In this document: one piece after another, positions 51,343-58,621 of the stretch | Position numbering within the stretch: the first letter of the stretch is position 1 | Layout: each line of letters begins with the position of its first letter | NCBI GenBank assembly: GCA_016191285.1 | Contig: JACPPA010000037.1 | Span: 1-64,000, forward strand | DNA from: Gammaproteobacteria bacterium | GTDB lineage: Bacteria; Pseudomonadota; Gammaproteobacteria; Ga0077536 | Direction: 5' to 3' | DNA length: 64,000 nucleotides | Notes under the pieces: model-generated | The model's input: only the letters and a program-made list of their open reading frames with translations | What the model was told of the DNA's origin: nothing | Database searches by the model: none | Made by a program: the position numbers and the translations under genes

Positions 51343-51693
51343 ATGCAATATCTACTCTTAATTTACGAAAACGAAGCCCAAGCAGCGAACCGCGGTCAGG
51401 CCGGCATGGCCACCATGATGAGCGAATACCGCACGTTCACGCAGGGCATCATCCAAGGTGGACAGTTCAAGGCGGGTGATGCCCTGCAGCCGAGCAGTAC
51501 CGCGACCACGGTAAAGGTCCGCGATGGCAAAACCCTCACCACCGACGGACCGTTCGCCGAAACCCGCGAACAGCTGGGCGGCTATTACCTTATCGAAGCG
51601 AAGAATCTGGATGAGGCGATTGTCATCGCGGCGCGCGTTCCCACGGCGAAATATGGTTCGATCGAGGTGCGCCCCGTCATGGTTTTCAACTAA
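51343..51693 (+). CDS. YCII-related DGPF-domain protein
   Basis: A 116-residue ferredoxin-like-fold protein of the YciI/DGPF family. It begins MQYLLLIYENEAQ and holds the name-giving motif D68-G-P-F71 in TTDGPFAETREQLGGYYLIEA. A strong AAGGAGAT ribosome-binding site precedes the ATG. DGPF proteins are the conserved genetic partners of ECF42 sigma factors, and here the sigma gene follows by 18 bases. The function is unknown. Confidence 0.9.
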   Translation: MQYLLLIYENEAQAANRGQAGMATMMSEYRTFTQGIIQGGQFKAGDALQPSSTATTVKVRDGKTLTTDGPFAETREQLGGYYLIEAKNLDEAIVIAARVPTAKYGSIEVRPVMVFN

Positions 51694-51711
51694 GCCCTAA
51701 GCGCAATCGAA

Positions 51712-52995
51712 ATGGACTCCGCGCAGCCGCCGAAGATCCCGGTGACTGCGCGGACCATCGAACAAGTCTTTCGCACGGAAGCCGGTCGCGCCCTGGCGAC
51801 GCTAATTCGCTTTCTGAATGACTTCGACTTGGCCGAGGATGCCTTACAAGAGGCTTTCACCGCCGCGCTTCAACAATGGCCGAGCCACGGCCTCCCCGCG
51901 AACCCGCGCGCCTGGCTGGTGCAGGTCGGACGTCATCGTGCCATTGATCAACTGCGTCGCCAACAAAATTTCGGGCGCAAACAACCCTGGCTCGTGATCG
52001 AAGGCGCGGCGACCACGTGCGACATTCTCGCCGAGTACGAAACGCCCGTGGCCGACGATTTACTCCGGCTAATTTTCACTTGTTGCCATCCGGCACTGAA
52101 TCTCGAGGCCCGGGTGGCGCTTACCTTGCGCGCGGTGTGTGGGCTTACGACGGAATCAATCGCGCGTGCGTTCTTGGTCAGCAATGAGACCATGGCTCAA
52201 CGTCTGGTGCGTGCAAAGCAGAAAATACGCGTCGCGAAAATTCCGTATGAAACACCAGCCACCGACCAGCTCGATTCACGAATCGAAGACGTATTAGCCG
52301 TCATATACCTGGTGTTCACCGAGGGCTATGCGGTAACCACTGGCGAGGACTTGATCCGTGAAGACTTGTGCACCGAGGCCATTCGGCTGGCGCGGCACTT
52401 GATTTCGTTGATGCCTGGGCGGACCGACAGCCAAGGCCTCCTTGCGCTCATGTTGTTGCATGACGCGCGGCGCGCGGCGCGCACCACCATCGCTGGTGAT
52501 ATTGTTTTGCTTGAGGACCAGGATCGCACGCTTTGGAACCAGCAATTGATCGCCGAAGGGGTCGCGCTCGTCGAAGCGGCGTTACACTCCCCGCAGCGGA
52601 TCAGCCGGTACGCTGTCCAAGCCGCGATCGCGGCCTTGCATGTCGAAGCGCCGCAACCGGCGTTGACGGACTGGCCGCAGATCGTCGGCCTTTATGAAGT
52701 GCTATTACGATTGCAACCGACACCGGTCGTCGAACTGAATCATGCGGTCGCGGTCTCGATGGTCGATGGTCCGGCGGCCGCGCTCAACCTTATCGAAGCC
52801 TTGGCCGCGCGTGGGGGCTTAAGCGATTACCATTTATTACCGGCCGCGCGGGCTGATCTGCTGCGTCGATTGGATCGCCACGCCGAGGCGCGCGACGCGT
52901 ACTTGCAAGCCCTTGCGCTAGTTAAGCTCGCCCCGGAGCGACGCTTGCTGGCTCGGCGCCTAGCGGCGCTCGGTGAAATTCCACGGGCCAATTAA
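51712..52995 (+). CDS. ECF42-type RNA polymerase sigma factor
   Basis: A 427-residue sigma factor with N-terminal region 2 (FDLAEDALQEAFTAALQQWP; NPRAWLVQVGRHRAIDQLRR), region 4 (LTLRAVCGLTTESIARAFLV) and a long C-terminal TPR-like/DUF6596 domain with YLVFTEGYAVTTGEDLIRED. This architecture and the upstream DGPF gene identify the ECF42 group. In this group the C-terminal extension, not an anti-sigma factor, is thought to control activity. No anti-sigma gene is nearby. Confidence 0.92.
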   Translation: MDSAQPPKIPVTARTIEQVFRTEAGRALATLIRFLNDFDLAEDALQEAFTAALQQWPSHGLPANPRAWLVQVGRHRAIDQLRRQQNFGRKQPWLVIEGAATTCDILAEYETPVADDLLRLIFTCCHPALNLEARVALTLRAVCGLTTESIARAFLVSNETMAQRLVRAKQKIRVAKIPYETPATDQLDSRIEDVLAVIYLVFTEGYAVTTGEDLIREDLCTEAIRLARHLISLMPGRTDSQGLLALMLLHDARRAARTTIAGDIVLLEDQDRTLWNQQLIAEGVALVEAALHSPQRISRYAVQAAIAALHVEAPQPALTDWPQIVGLYEVLLRLQPTPVVELNHAVAVSMVDGPAAALNLIEALAARGGLSDYHLLPAARADLLRRLDRHAEARDAYLQALALVKLAPERRLLARRLAALGEIPRAN

Positions 52996-53016
52996 GTGCT
53001 CGTATTCACCGACCAG

Positions 53017-53154
53017 CCAAGGCGGCTGCTGGGTATGCGCTCCGCTCTTCCGAGCCTGCCAGCCATGGCCGGCTCGTCGCTGTTCCGCGTCCAGCGCTGT
53101 CCGTGCGCCGGACGCTTCACAAGTCGCTATGCGCACACCCAACAACCGCCTTGG
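53017..53154. repeat. Imperfect long inverted repeat
   Basis: The 24-base arms at 53017-53040 and 53131-53154 pair at 21 of 24 positions; all three mismatches are transitions. Between them are smaller stems, for example GCGTCC ... GGACGC and GAGCC ... GGCTC. The element fills most of the gap between the ECF42 gene and the convergent mutM stop. It could be a dispersed palindromic repeat or a two-way terminator. Short frames inside it are judged non-coding. Confidence 0.6.
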
Positions 53155-53197
53155 CCCCGACATCGCCATCAATTACTGGCACTTTTCTAGCTTGTAT

Positions 53198-54016
53198 TCA
53201 GCGCTGGCATTTCACGCAGAAATAACTCATGCGTTGCCCGATAACCCGCGTGCGAATGTCGCCCTTCCCGCATTGCAAGCAAGCTTGACCCGCGCGATCG
53301 TAGACCCGCAATTCGTTGCGAAAATAACCCGGTTCGCCGTCATCGCGCGTGAAGTCGCGCAAGGTGGTACCACCGAAGGTAATCGCCTCATCGAGCACCT
53401 CGCGCACGCTGGTAACGAGGGCGTCGTATCGTGCGTGACTCACGCGCCGGGCCGGCCGCGTGGGATGAATCAACGCGCGATGTAGCGACTCGCTCGCATA
53501 AATATTGCCGACGCCGACGACCGCGTGCCCGTCCATCAAAAAATTTTTTACGGCGCCGGTGCGAGTGCGAGCCAGATCGACCAAGTAGTCTGCCGAGAAG
53601 CGTAAATCCCAGGGTTCAGGGCCGAGCTTCGCGAGCAACGGGTGGGTAGCGGGGTCGTCGACCGTCCACAACATCAAGCCAAATCGCCGCGGATCGTGGA
53701 AGCGCAAACAGCGCGCGGCGTCAAATACAATATCGATATGATCGTGCGGGCGCGCGACTGTACCGGGTTCGAGGACGCGTAAACTGCCCGACATCCCCAG
53801 ATGCACGATGAGCGTGCCGCGAGGAAATTCGAGCAACAGATATTTGGCGCGCCGGCGCACCGCGGTAAGCGTCTGCCCGGTGAGAATGCGCACCAAGTCG
53901 CGTGGGACCGGTTGGCGCAGGCGACGTTCGCGAACGATAACGGCGCTTACCGTACGGCCGGTGAGATGCGGGGCTACGCCGCGCCGCGTGGTCTCGACCT
54001 CCGGCAGCTCAGGCAC
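53198..54016 (-). CDS. mutM: Formamidopyrimidine-DNA glycosylase
   Basis: Removes 8-oxoguanine and other oxidised purines from DNA. The GTG at 54016 gives 272 residues and places the catalytic PELPEVETTRRG directly after the initiator, as the mechanism requires. The helix-two-turn-helix lies around VGVGNIYASESLHRA, and the C-terminal zinc finger is CLQCGKGDIRTRVIGQRMSY followed by FCVKC. The start overlaps the upstream Gld gene by 8 bp (GTGCCTGA). Confidence 0.96.
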   Translation of the reverse strand: MPELPEVETTRRGVAPHLTGRTVSAVIVRERRLRQPVPRDLVRILTGQTLTAVRRRAKYLLLEFPRGTLIVHLGMSGSLRVLEPGTVARPHDHIDIVFDAARCLRFHDPRRFGLMLWTVDDPATHPLLAKLGPEPWDLRFSADYLVDLARTRTGAVKNFLMDGHAVVGVGNIYASESLHRALIHPTRPARRVSHARYDALVTSVREVLDEAITFGGTTLRDFTRDDGEPGYFRNELRVYDRAGQACLQCGKGDIRTRVIGQRMSYFCVKCQR

Positions 54017-55346
54017 GACGTCGATGCCACCAAATGAGTGCGCCGTTGACGAGGAAGGCCAGCGGCAGCACGAACAAAAACCCAAACCCAAGCACCATCT
54101 GTTGCCAGCGCGTCAGATCGAGCGCGACATCGGGTGCGAGACGGGTTTCAATCGAGATCAGGTGATTATTGGCGGCGAGCCAATCGACGAGGCGCGTGCC
54201 GAGATCTTGATTGCCACCATTGCCAATGTAGGTATTGGATAGAAAATCGCCGTCGCCTAACACCACCAGATGTTGTTCGCCCGTGCCGCGGGGACGACTG
54301 AGCGCGAGGCCGAGCGTGAGCGGGCCGCGTGTATCGACGCCGGGATCGAAGCCCACATTGCCCGTCATCCGACCGGTTTCAGCCCACGCGCGAGCGCTGC
54401 TCAACAACAGCGGCGTGGCGTGCCAACCCGTGGGCGGCATGGCCACCAGCGGTGTCGCATACGGCATGAGCGTGGCGGCCTTGAGTCCGTCAAGTGCGGG
54501 GTGTTCGGGATAACGGGTGATCACGGCCAACGCCGGATTGTCGATGTTCAAGGCCTGGGTCACGGGATCGATTACCGTCGCGGCCAAATGTTTAAAACCC
54601 ACGATCGCTGCCAGCGCATTCAGGCTCGCCGGCATATCGGGTTCGACCAGCCATAGCAGTTGACCGCCCTCGGCGACGTAATCGGCGATGACGCGACTTT
54701 CGCCCGGCAAATAATCCAATTGTGGACTGGCGAGCACCAGCAGCGTGGTGTTGCTCGGAATCGCCGCCTGCTCTGCCAAGTTCAATTCCTGGACGCGATA
54801 GCCGCGCCCGCGCAAGACTTCCGCCCAATGACTAACGTCGAAATTTGCGCTGCGTTGTGGGCTGCGCTCGCCGTGGCCGGTGATGAACACCAGCCATTGT
54901 TCGTCACGCCGCATCAAGCGCAACAGCGCGTTAGTGAACGCTTCTTCGGTAGTGCGCGTGAACCGTTCGCGCTGACCGTTGAGTTCCAGTGCAAGCTCTC
55001 CGTCTTTAATGCCTTCGGCCCGTGCCACATCGGCAATACTGGCCGGATCGGTGAAGATCAATTTTAATCGGGGCTGATGCGCTTGATATAACGCGACGAG
55101 ATCGCTGACCTGTGTACGCGTCGGGCTTTTGCTCGACAGATACGCGGTGACTGTCAGGGGTTGGGTCACCGCCGCGATGGCGTGCACGCTCGCCGCCGAC
55201 AGGGTGTGCCGCGCATTGGCGCTTAGATCGAGAGTGGTCGAATGATTGCCGGTCCACCAGATGACGCCGCCGCCCAGCCCGCAGATTGCGAGTGCCGAAC
55301 TGTAGTAAAGCACACGCCGACCCATCGCCCGCCAGCTAGTGCGCAC
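54009..55346 (-). CDS. GldG-like ABC-exporter auxiliary protein
   Basis: A 445-residue protein with an N-terminal transmembrane helix (about 12-30), a large extracytoplasmic domain (VTAYLSSKSPTRTQVSDLVA; FITGHGERSP; GGQLLWLVEPD) and a C-terminal helix (about 418-438). This matches the GldG/ABC_transp_aux family (PF09822). It is the third gene of a Gld-type exporter with the ATPase and permease upstream. The transported substrate is unknown; gliding motility is not implied outside Bacteroidetes. Confidence 0.85.
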   Translation of the reverse strand: MRTSWRAMGRRVLYYSSALAICGLGGGVIWWTGNHSTTLDLSANARHTLSAASVHAIAAVTQPLTVTAYLSSKSPTRTQVSDLVALYQAHQPRLKLIFTDPASIADVARAEGIKDGELALELNGQRERFTRTTEEAFTNALLRLMRRDEQWLVFITGHGERSPQRSANFDVSHWAEVLRGRGYRVQELNLAEQAAIPSNTTLLVLASPQLDYLPGESRVIADYVAEGGQLLWLVEPDMPASLNALAAIVGFKHLAATVIDPVTQALNIDNPALAVITRYPEHPALDGLKAATLMPYATPLVAMPPTGWHATPLLLSSARAWAETGRMTGNVGFDPGVDTRGPLTLGLALSRPRGTGEQHLVVLGDGDFLSNTYIGNGGNQDLGTRLVDWLAANNHLISIETRLAPDVALDLTRWQQMVLGFGFLFVLPLAFLVNGALIWWHRRRA

Positions 55347-56085
55347 GCCGATCTCCCGTCAAACGCCACACGGTCAGGGCCAATGCCGTGGCCATCAAGG
55401 CGACGAAATAGCCCACATCGGCGGTGGTCACGAGGCCACGCGTTAGGCGTTGAAAATGTGCGAGCAGCGACAGTTCGCTCAATAAATTTGCACGGGTTTC
55501 GAGCTGGCTGGCCCAATCGATCAGCCACAACGCGAGCAAGGTGGCGAAGCTGCCCATGGCTGCCACCGCCGGTTGCGCCGTGAGCGCCGAGAAAAAGAGT
55601 CCGATGGCGGTCCCTGCCGCCATCAACAAGTACAAGCCAAGCAGGTTCGCGGCGTAAGTGCCGAGATCGAGCGCCGTGCCCCACAACAGCGTCAATGGCA
55701 TCAGCGCATTGAGCGCCCAGATCACGCTCTGGAGCGCCATCACGCCGAGAAATTTGCCTAGCACGAGCGAGGTAAGGCTTAGGGGTGCGCTGTACCACAG
55801 GCGCAGGATCCCGGTCCGGCGTTCGCCGCTTAAGGTTTGCATCGTTAACAGCGGAATCAGAAATAACATCAGAAAGGCCGTCAAACCCACCGTCGGGATC
55901 ACCACCAGCTGCACCACGCCAGGCGGCTGCGGCATGCTCCGAATTCGCGGCAGGTACTGTACAAAAACATCAATTTGGGCGAGAAATTGATAGCCGACCA
56001 AGCCTTGCACCGCTGCCAGCACTACCCAGGCGAGCGGCGAACGGAACAAGCTTAGCGCTTCGCGTTTCGCCACGACGCCGATCAC
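55336..56085 (-). CDS. GldF-like ABC-2 type permease
   Basis: A 249-residue membrane protein with six predicted helices and an ABC-2 permease pattern, including FLMLFLIPLLTMQTLSGERRTGIL, the conserved cytoplasmic SGERR-x-GT motif of this family. It overlaps the ATPase gene by 4 bp and the GldG-like gene by 11 bp. It should form the membrane channel of the exporter. Confidence 0.88.
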   Translation of the reverse strand: MIGVVAKREALSLFRSPLAWVVLAAVQGLVGYQFLAQIDVFVQYLPRIRSMPQPPGVVQLVVIPTVGLTAFLMLFLIPLLTMQTLSGERRTGILRLWYSAPLSLTSLVLGKFLGVMALQSVIWALNALMPLTLLWGTALDLGTYAANLLGLYLLMAAGTAIGLFFSALTAQPAVAAMGSFATLLALWLIDWASQLETRANLLSELSLLAHFQRLTRGLVTTADVGYFVALMATALALTVWRLTGDRRAH

Positions 56086-57008
56086 GTAGACGCCTCAGTG
56101 TGGTCCCGCGTTAGGCCGAGAAATGTGCGTTCGAGGGCCGAGTCGCCTACTTTAAGTTCGCGTAAGCCCCAGCCATGTTGCGCCGCCGCCGCACCGATCG
56201 CTTCGGCGGCGCGATCGAAATCATTGACTTCGAGTTCAAATTTACCCGCGCCGAAATCATGTACGTCGACCACGGCGGCGAGCGCCGCCAACGTCGCGCG
56301 CGGTGGGGCCGCGCGCAATTCAAGCGCCAGGCGGTAAGCGCCATGGTTTAACGCTGCGTCGTAGACCATGCGGCCGTGATGCACGATCACCACGCGGGAA
56401 CAAATACTTGCGGCTTCGGTCAATAGATGGGTTGAGAGCAGTATCGCGCGTTCGGCGCCTAGGGTGCGGATTAGTTCGCGCATTTCGTGCATCTGGGCGG
56501 GATCGAGACCGGCGGTTGGTTCGTCGAGGATCAACACTGTGGGGTCGTGAATGATTGCCTGCGCGATGCCGACGCGTTGCTGATAGCCCTTGGACAAATT
56601 CCGAATTAAGCGCGGGCCGACCGCGGTTAGACCGCAGCGCGCCTTCGCCGCCGCGACAACTCCAGCGCGCAGCGACGCTTGTACGCGGTGCAAAGCGGCG
56701 CAAAAGTCCAAATATTCATCGACCCGGGCTTCCGGATACAGCGGCGGCACCTCGGGTAGATAACCGAGCACCCGTTTAGCACGCTTCGGATCGCGGGCGA
56801 GGTCGAAACCGCCGAGCGTGACTCGTCCCGTATCCGGCGCCAGCACCCCGGTAAGCATTTGCAGTGCGGTGGACTTGCCGGCGCCGTTCAAGCCGAGCAA
56901 TCCGAGGACTTCGCCACGTCGCAGCGTGAGCGTTAAATCGTGGACCGCAAATCGCGCGCCATACCGCCGCGAGATGCCGTCTGCCGTTAGAAGAGTATCC
57001 GACGTCAT
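56082..57008 (-). CDS. GldA-like ABC transporter ATP-binding protein
   Basis: A 308-residue ATPase that powers the adjacent permease. Walker A is GLLGLNGAGKSTALQML, the signature motif is NLSKGYQQRVGIAQAII (LSKGY variant), and Walker B is PTVLILDEPTAGLDP. A C-terminal extension of about 90 residues follows, typical of GldA/CcmA-like exporters. It is divergent from the desaturase gene. Confidence 0.92.
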   Translation of the reverse strand: MTSDTLLTADGISRRYGARFAVHDLTLTLRRGEVLGLLGLNGAGKSTALQMLTGVLAPDTGRVTLGGFDLARDPKRAKRVLGYLPEVPPLYPEARVDEYLDFCAALHRVQASLRAGVVAAAKARCGLTAVGPRLIRNLSKGYQQRVGIAQAIIHDPTVLILDEPTAGLDPAQMHEMRELIRTLGAERAILLSTHLLTEAASICSRVVIVHHGRMVYDAALNHGAYRLALELRAAPPRATLAALAAVVDVHDFGAGKFELEVNDFDRAAEAIGAAAAQHGWGLRELKVGDSALERTFLGLTRDHTEAST

Positions 57009-57209
57009 GTGGGCGGTATTATTAGAGAATGCACCAAGCGCTGGCTACTCTTGTCGCGAGCGCTTGAGTACAAGGGTGAAAAAAGGTGAATTGACGTGCG
57101 CACCGCCGCCATCGATTTGCACCCGACCACACGTATCAGCGATGATCGCGCGGCGGCTGGCCGAGCGTGTCACCGCGTAACCCGGACTAGGTCTGATGGC
57201 AGGTGAAAA
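57009..57209. other. Divergent promoter gap, exporter / desaturase
   Basis: A 201-base gap between two divergent starts. The AGGTG ribosome-binding site of the desaturase lies at 57201-57205. Short open frames occur (for example from a GTG near 57076), but none looks like a known protein. I cannot assign promoters with confidence. Confidence 0.4.
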
Positions 57210-58385
57210 ATGTTAGCTGGATACTTTGCAATGCCGTGGTGGGGATACGTCCTCGTCGCGTTGGTGTTTACGCATATCACGATTGCCGCCGTCACGATTT
57301 ATCTACATCGCAATCAAGCCCATCACGCGCTCGATCTCCATCCGCTGGTCGCGCTTTTCTTTCGTACCTGGTTGTGGCTGACGACCGGTATGACCACGCG
57401 CAATTGGACGGCGGTACACCGCAAACATCATGCGTTTGTAGAAACCGTCGGCGATCCGCACAGCCCGCAATTATTTGGGATTCGGAAAGTGCTGTGGCAG
57501 GGCGCCGAGCTCTACCGCATCGAAGCCAAAAATGAAGAAACGCGAGCAAAGTACGGGCATGGCACACCAGAGGATTGGCTCGAACGCCACGTTTTTTTGC
57601 ACGATCGCATTGGCATCGGCGCGATGCTTAGCTTCAATTTGTGGGCGTTTGGTGCGTTGGGGCTGTCCATCTGGGCCATTCAAATGGCCTGGATTCCGTT
57701 TTTTGCCGCGGGGGTTGTGAACGGAACCGGCCATTGGCGCGGTTATCGTAATTTCGAAACCAGCGACACTTCGACCAATATCACGCCGTGGGGCATCTTG
57801 ATCGGCGGCGAAGAGTTGCACAATAACCATCACGCCTTTGCCAGTTCCGCCCGTTTCGCGGTGAAACCCTGGGAGTTTGATATTGGTTGGTGCTATATCC
57901 AACTATTGAGCGCGCTCAAATTAGCCAAGGTGAAAAAACTGGCGCCACGCCTGCGAGTTGATCGGGCCAAACACGGTATCGATGTCGACACGCTGCGCGC
58001 GATGATAGCCACCCAATGGCATGTCATGGCGGATTACGCGAAACGGGTCGTGCAGCGAGTTCACCGCGAAGAATTGCGCCACGCAGCCCACGACGTAAAG
58101 GGCCAGCTAAAACCAGTACGCCGTTTGATTAGCCGCTCGCCACGGTTTCTCGGCGAGCGCGAACGCAGCGTCTTGAACGACGGCCTGGCGCATAGCCGTG
58201 CGCTGACTGTGGTGTATCAATTCCAGCAGCAGCTGGGTGCGATTTTCACTGAACGCAGCGCGACACAAGAGCGCTTGCTGCAGCAATTACAGGATTGGTG
58301 TCGCGCGGCCGAGGCGACCGGGATCGCCGCGCTGGCTGAATTCGCCGACCGCGTTCGCGGCTATTCGCTGCAACCGACACAATAA
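57210..58385 (+). CDS. Membrane acyl-CoA/acyl-lipid fatty acid desaturase
   Basis: Introduces a double bond into a saturated acyl chain with oxygen, probably at delta-9. The 391-residue protein has the three histidine boxes of the family, HRNQAHH, HRKHH and HNNHH, spread over four predicted helices. The last 130 residues form a charged helical extension (from about LRVDRAKHGIDVD) common in proteobacterial DesA-like proteins. It stands alone. The exact substrate is inferred. Confidence 0.9.
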   Translation: MLAGYFAMPWWGYVLVALVFTHITIAAVTIYLHRNQAHHALDLHPLVALFFRTWLWLTTGMTTRNWTAVHRKHHAFVETVGDPHSPQLFGIRKVLWQGAELYRIEAKNEETRAKYGHGTPEDWLERHVFLHDRIGIGAMLSFNLWAFGALGLSIWAIQMAWIPFFAAGVVNGTGHWRGYRNFETSDTSTNITPWGILIGGEELHNNHHAFASSARFAVKPWEFDIGWCYIQLLSALKLAKVKKLAPRLRVDRAKHGIDVDTLRAMIATQWHVMADYAKRVVQRVHREELRHAAHDVKGQLKPVRRLISRSPRFLGERERSVLNDGLAHSRALTVVYQFQQQLGAIFTERSATQERLLQQLQDWCRAAEATGIAALAEFADRVRGYSLQPTQ

Positions 58386-58526
58386 AAACCCGCGGCGACG
58401 GCACACCATAAGAATTTGTCTTGAGTATAGCGCTGCGCCATCACCAAGCTGATTTGCAGCATTGAGGCTCCCCGCCCGGGCCAGTTTGCCATTTTCATGA
58501 TCGCTCGATTCGAGATATGGACGGCT
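58386..58526. other. Gap between desaturase and metal-efflux operator
   Basis: Plus-strand sequence without a supported gene. On the minus strand a 45-codon frame (58361-58498) starts MKMANWPGRGASMLQISLVM and overlaps the desaturase end by 25 bases. It may be the remnant of a gene but is not called. No MerR-type regulator gene is present here. Confidence 0.4.
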
Positions 58527-58560
58527 TGACTCTACAGCCACTAGATGGGTTCAAACGTTA
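58527..58560 (+). promoter_or_regulatory. MerR-family (PbrR/CadR-like) metal-responsive promoter
   Basis: TTGACT (58527-58532), then 19 bases, then a weak TCAAAC -10. The spacer holds CTACAGCC-ACTAGATGGGT, an imperfect dyad (58530-58551) closely resembling the promoters of lead and cadmium efflux genes controlled by PbrR and CadR. The long spacer is the mark of MerR-type activation. The P-type ATPase starts 61 bases downstream. Confidence 0.7.
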
Positions 58561-58621
58561 CTACGCCAGGTGGCGCTTAATGACATCGAAAACTGCTCGA
58601 CCCACTCCCTCTCTCTGATCG

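Noticed and set aside
52973-53485. 170-residue plus-strand frame across the ECF42-mutM gap
   Set aside because: It starts inside the sigma gene in another frame, runs through the inverted repeat and ends antisense to mutM. Low complexity and no family features.
58361-58498. 45-codon minus-strand frame at the desaturase end
   Set aside because: The residues look partly protein-like, but there is no ribosome-binding site or recognised family, and it overlaps the desaturase. Left as a possible remnant.
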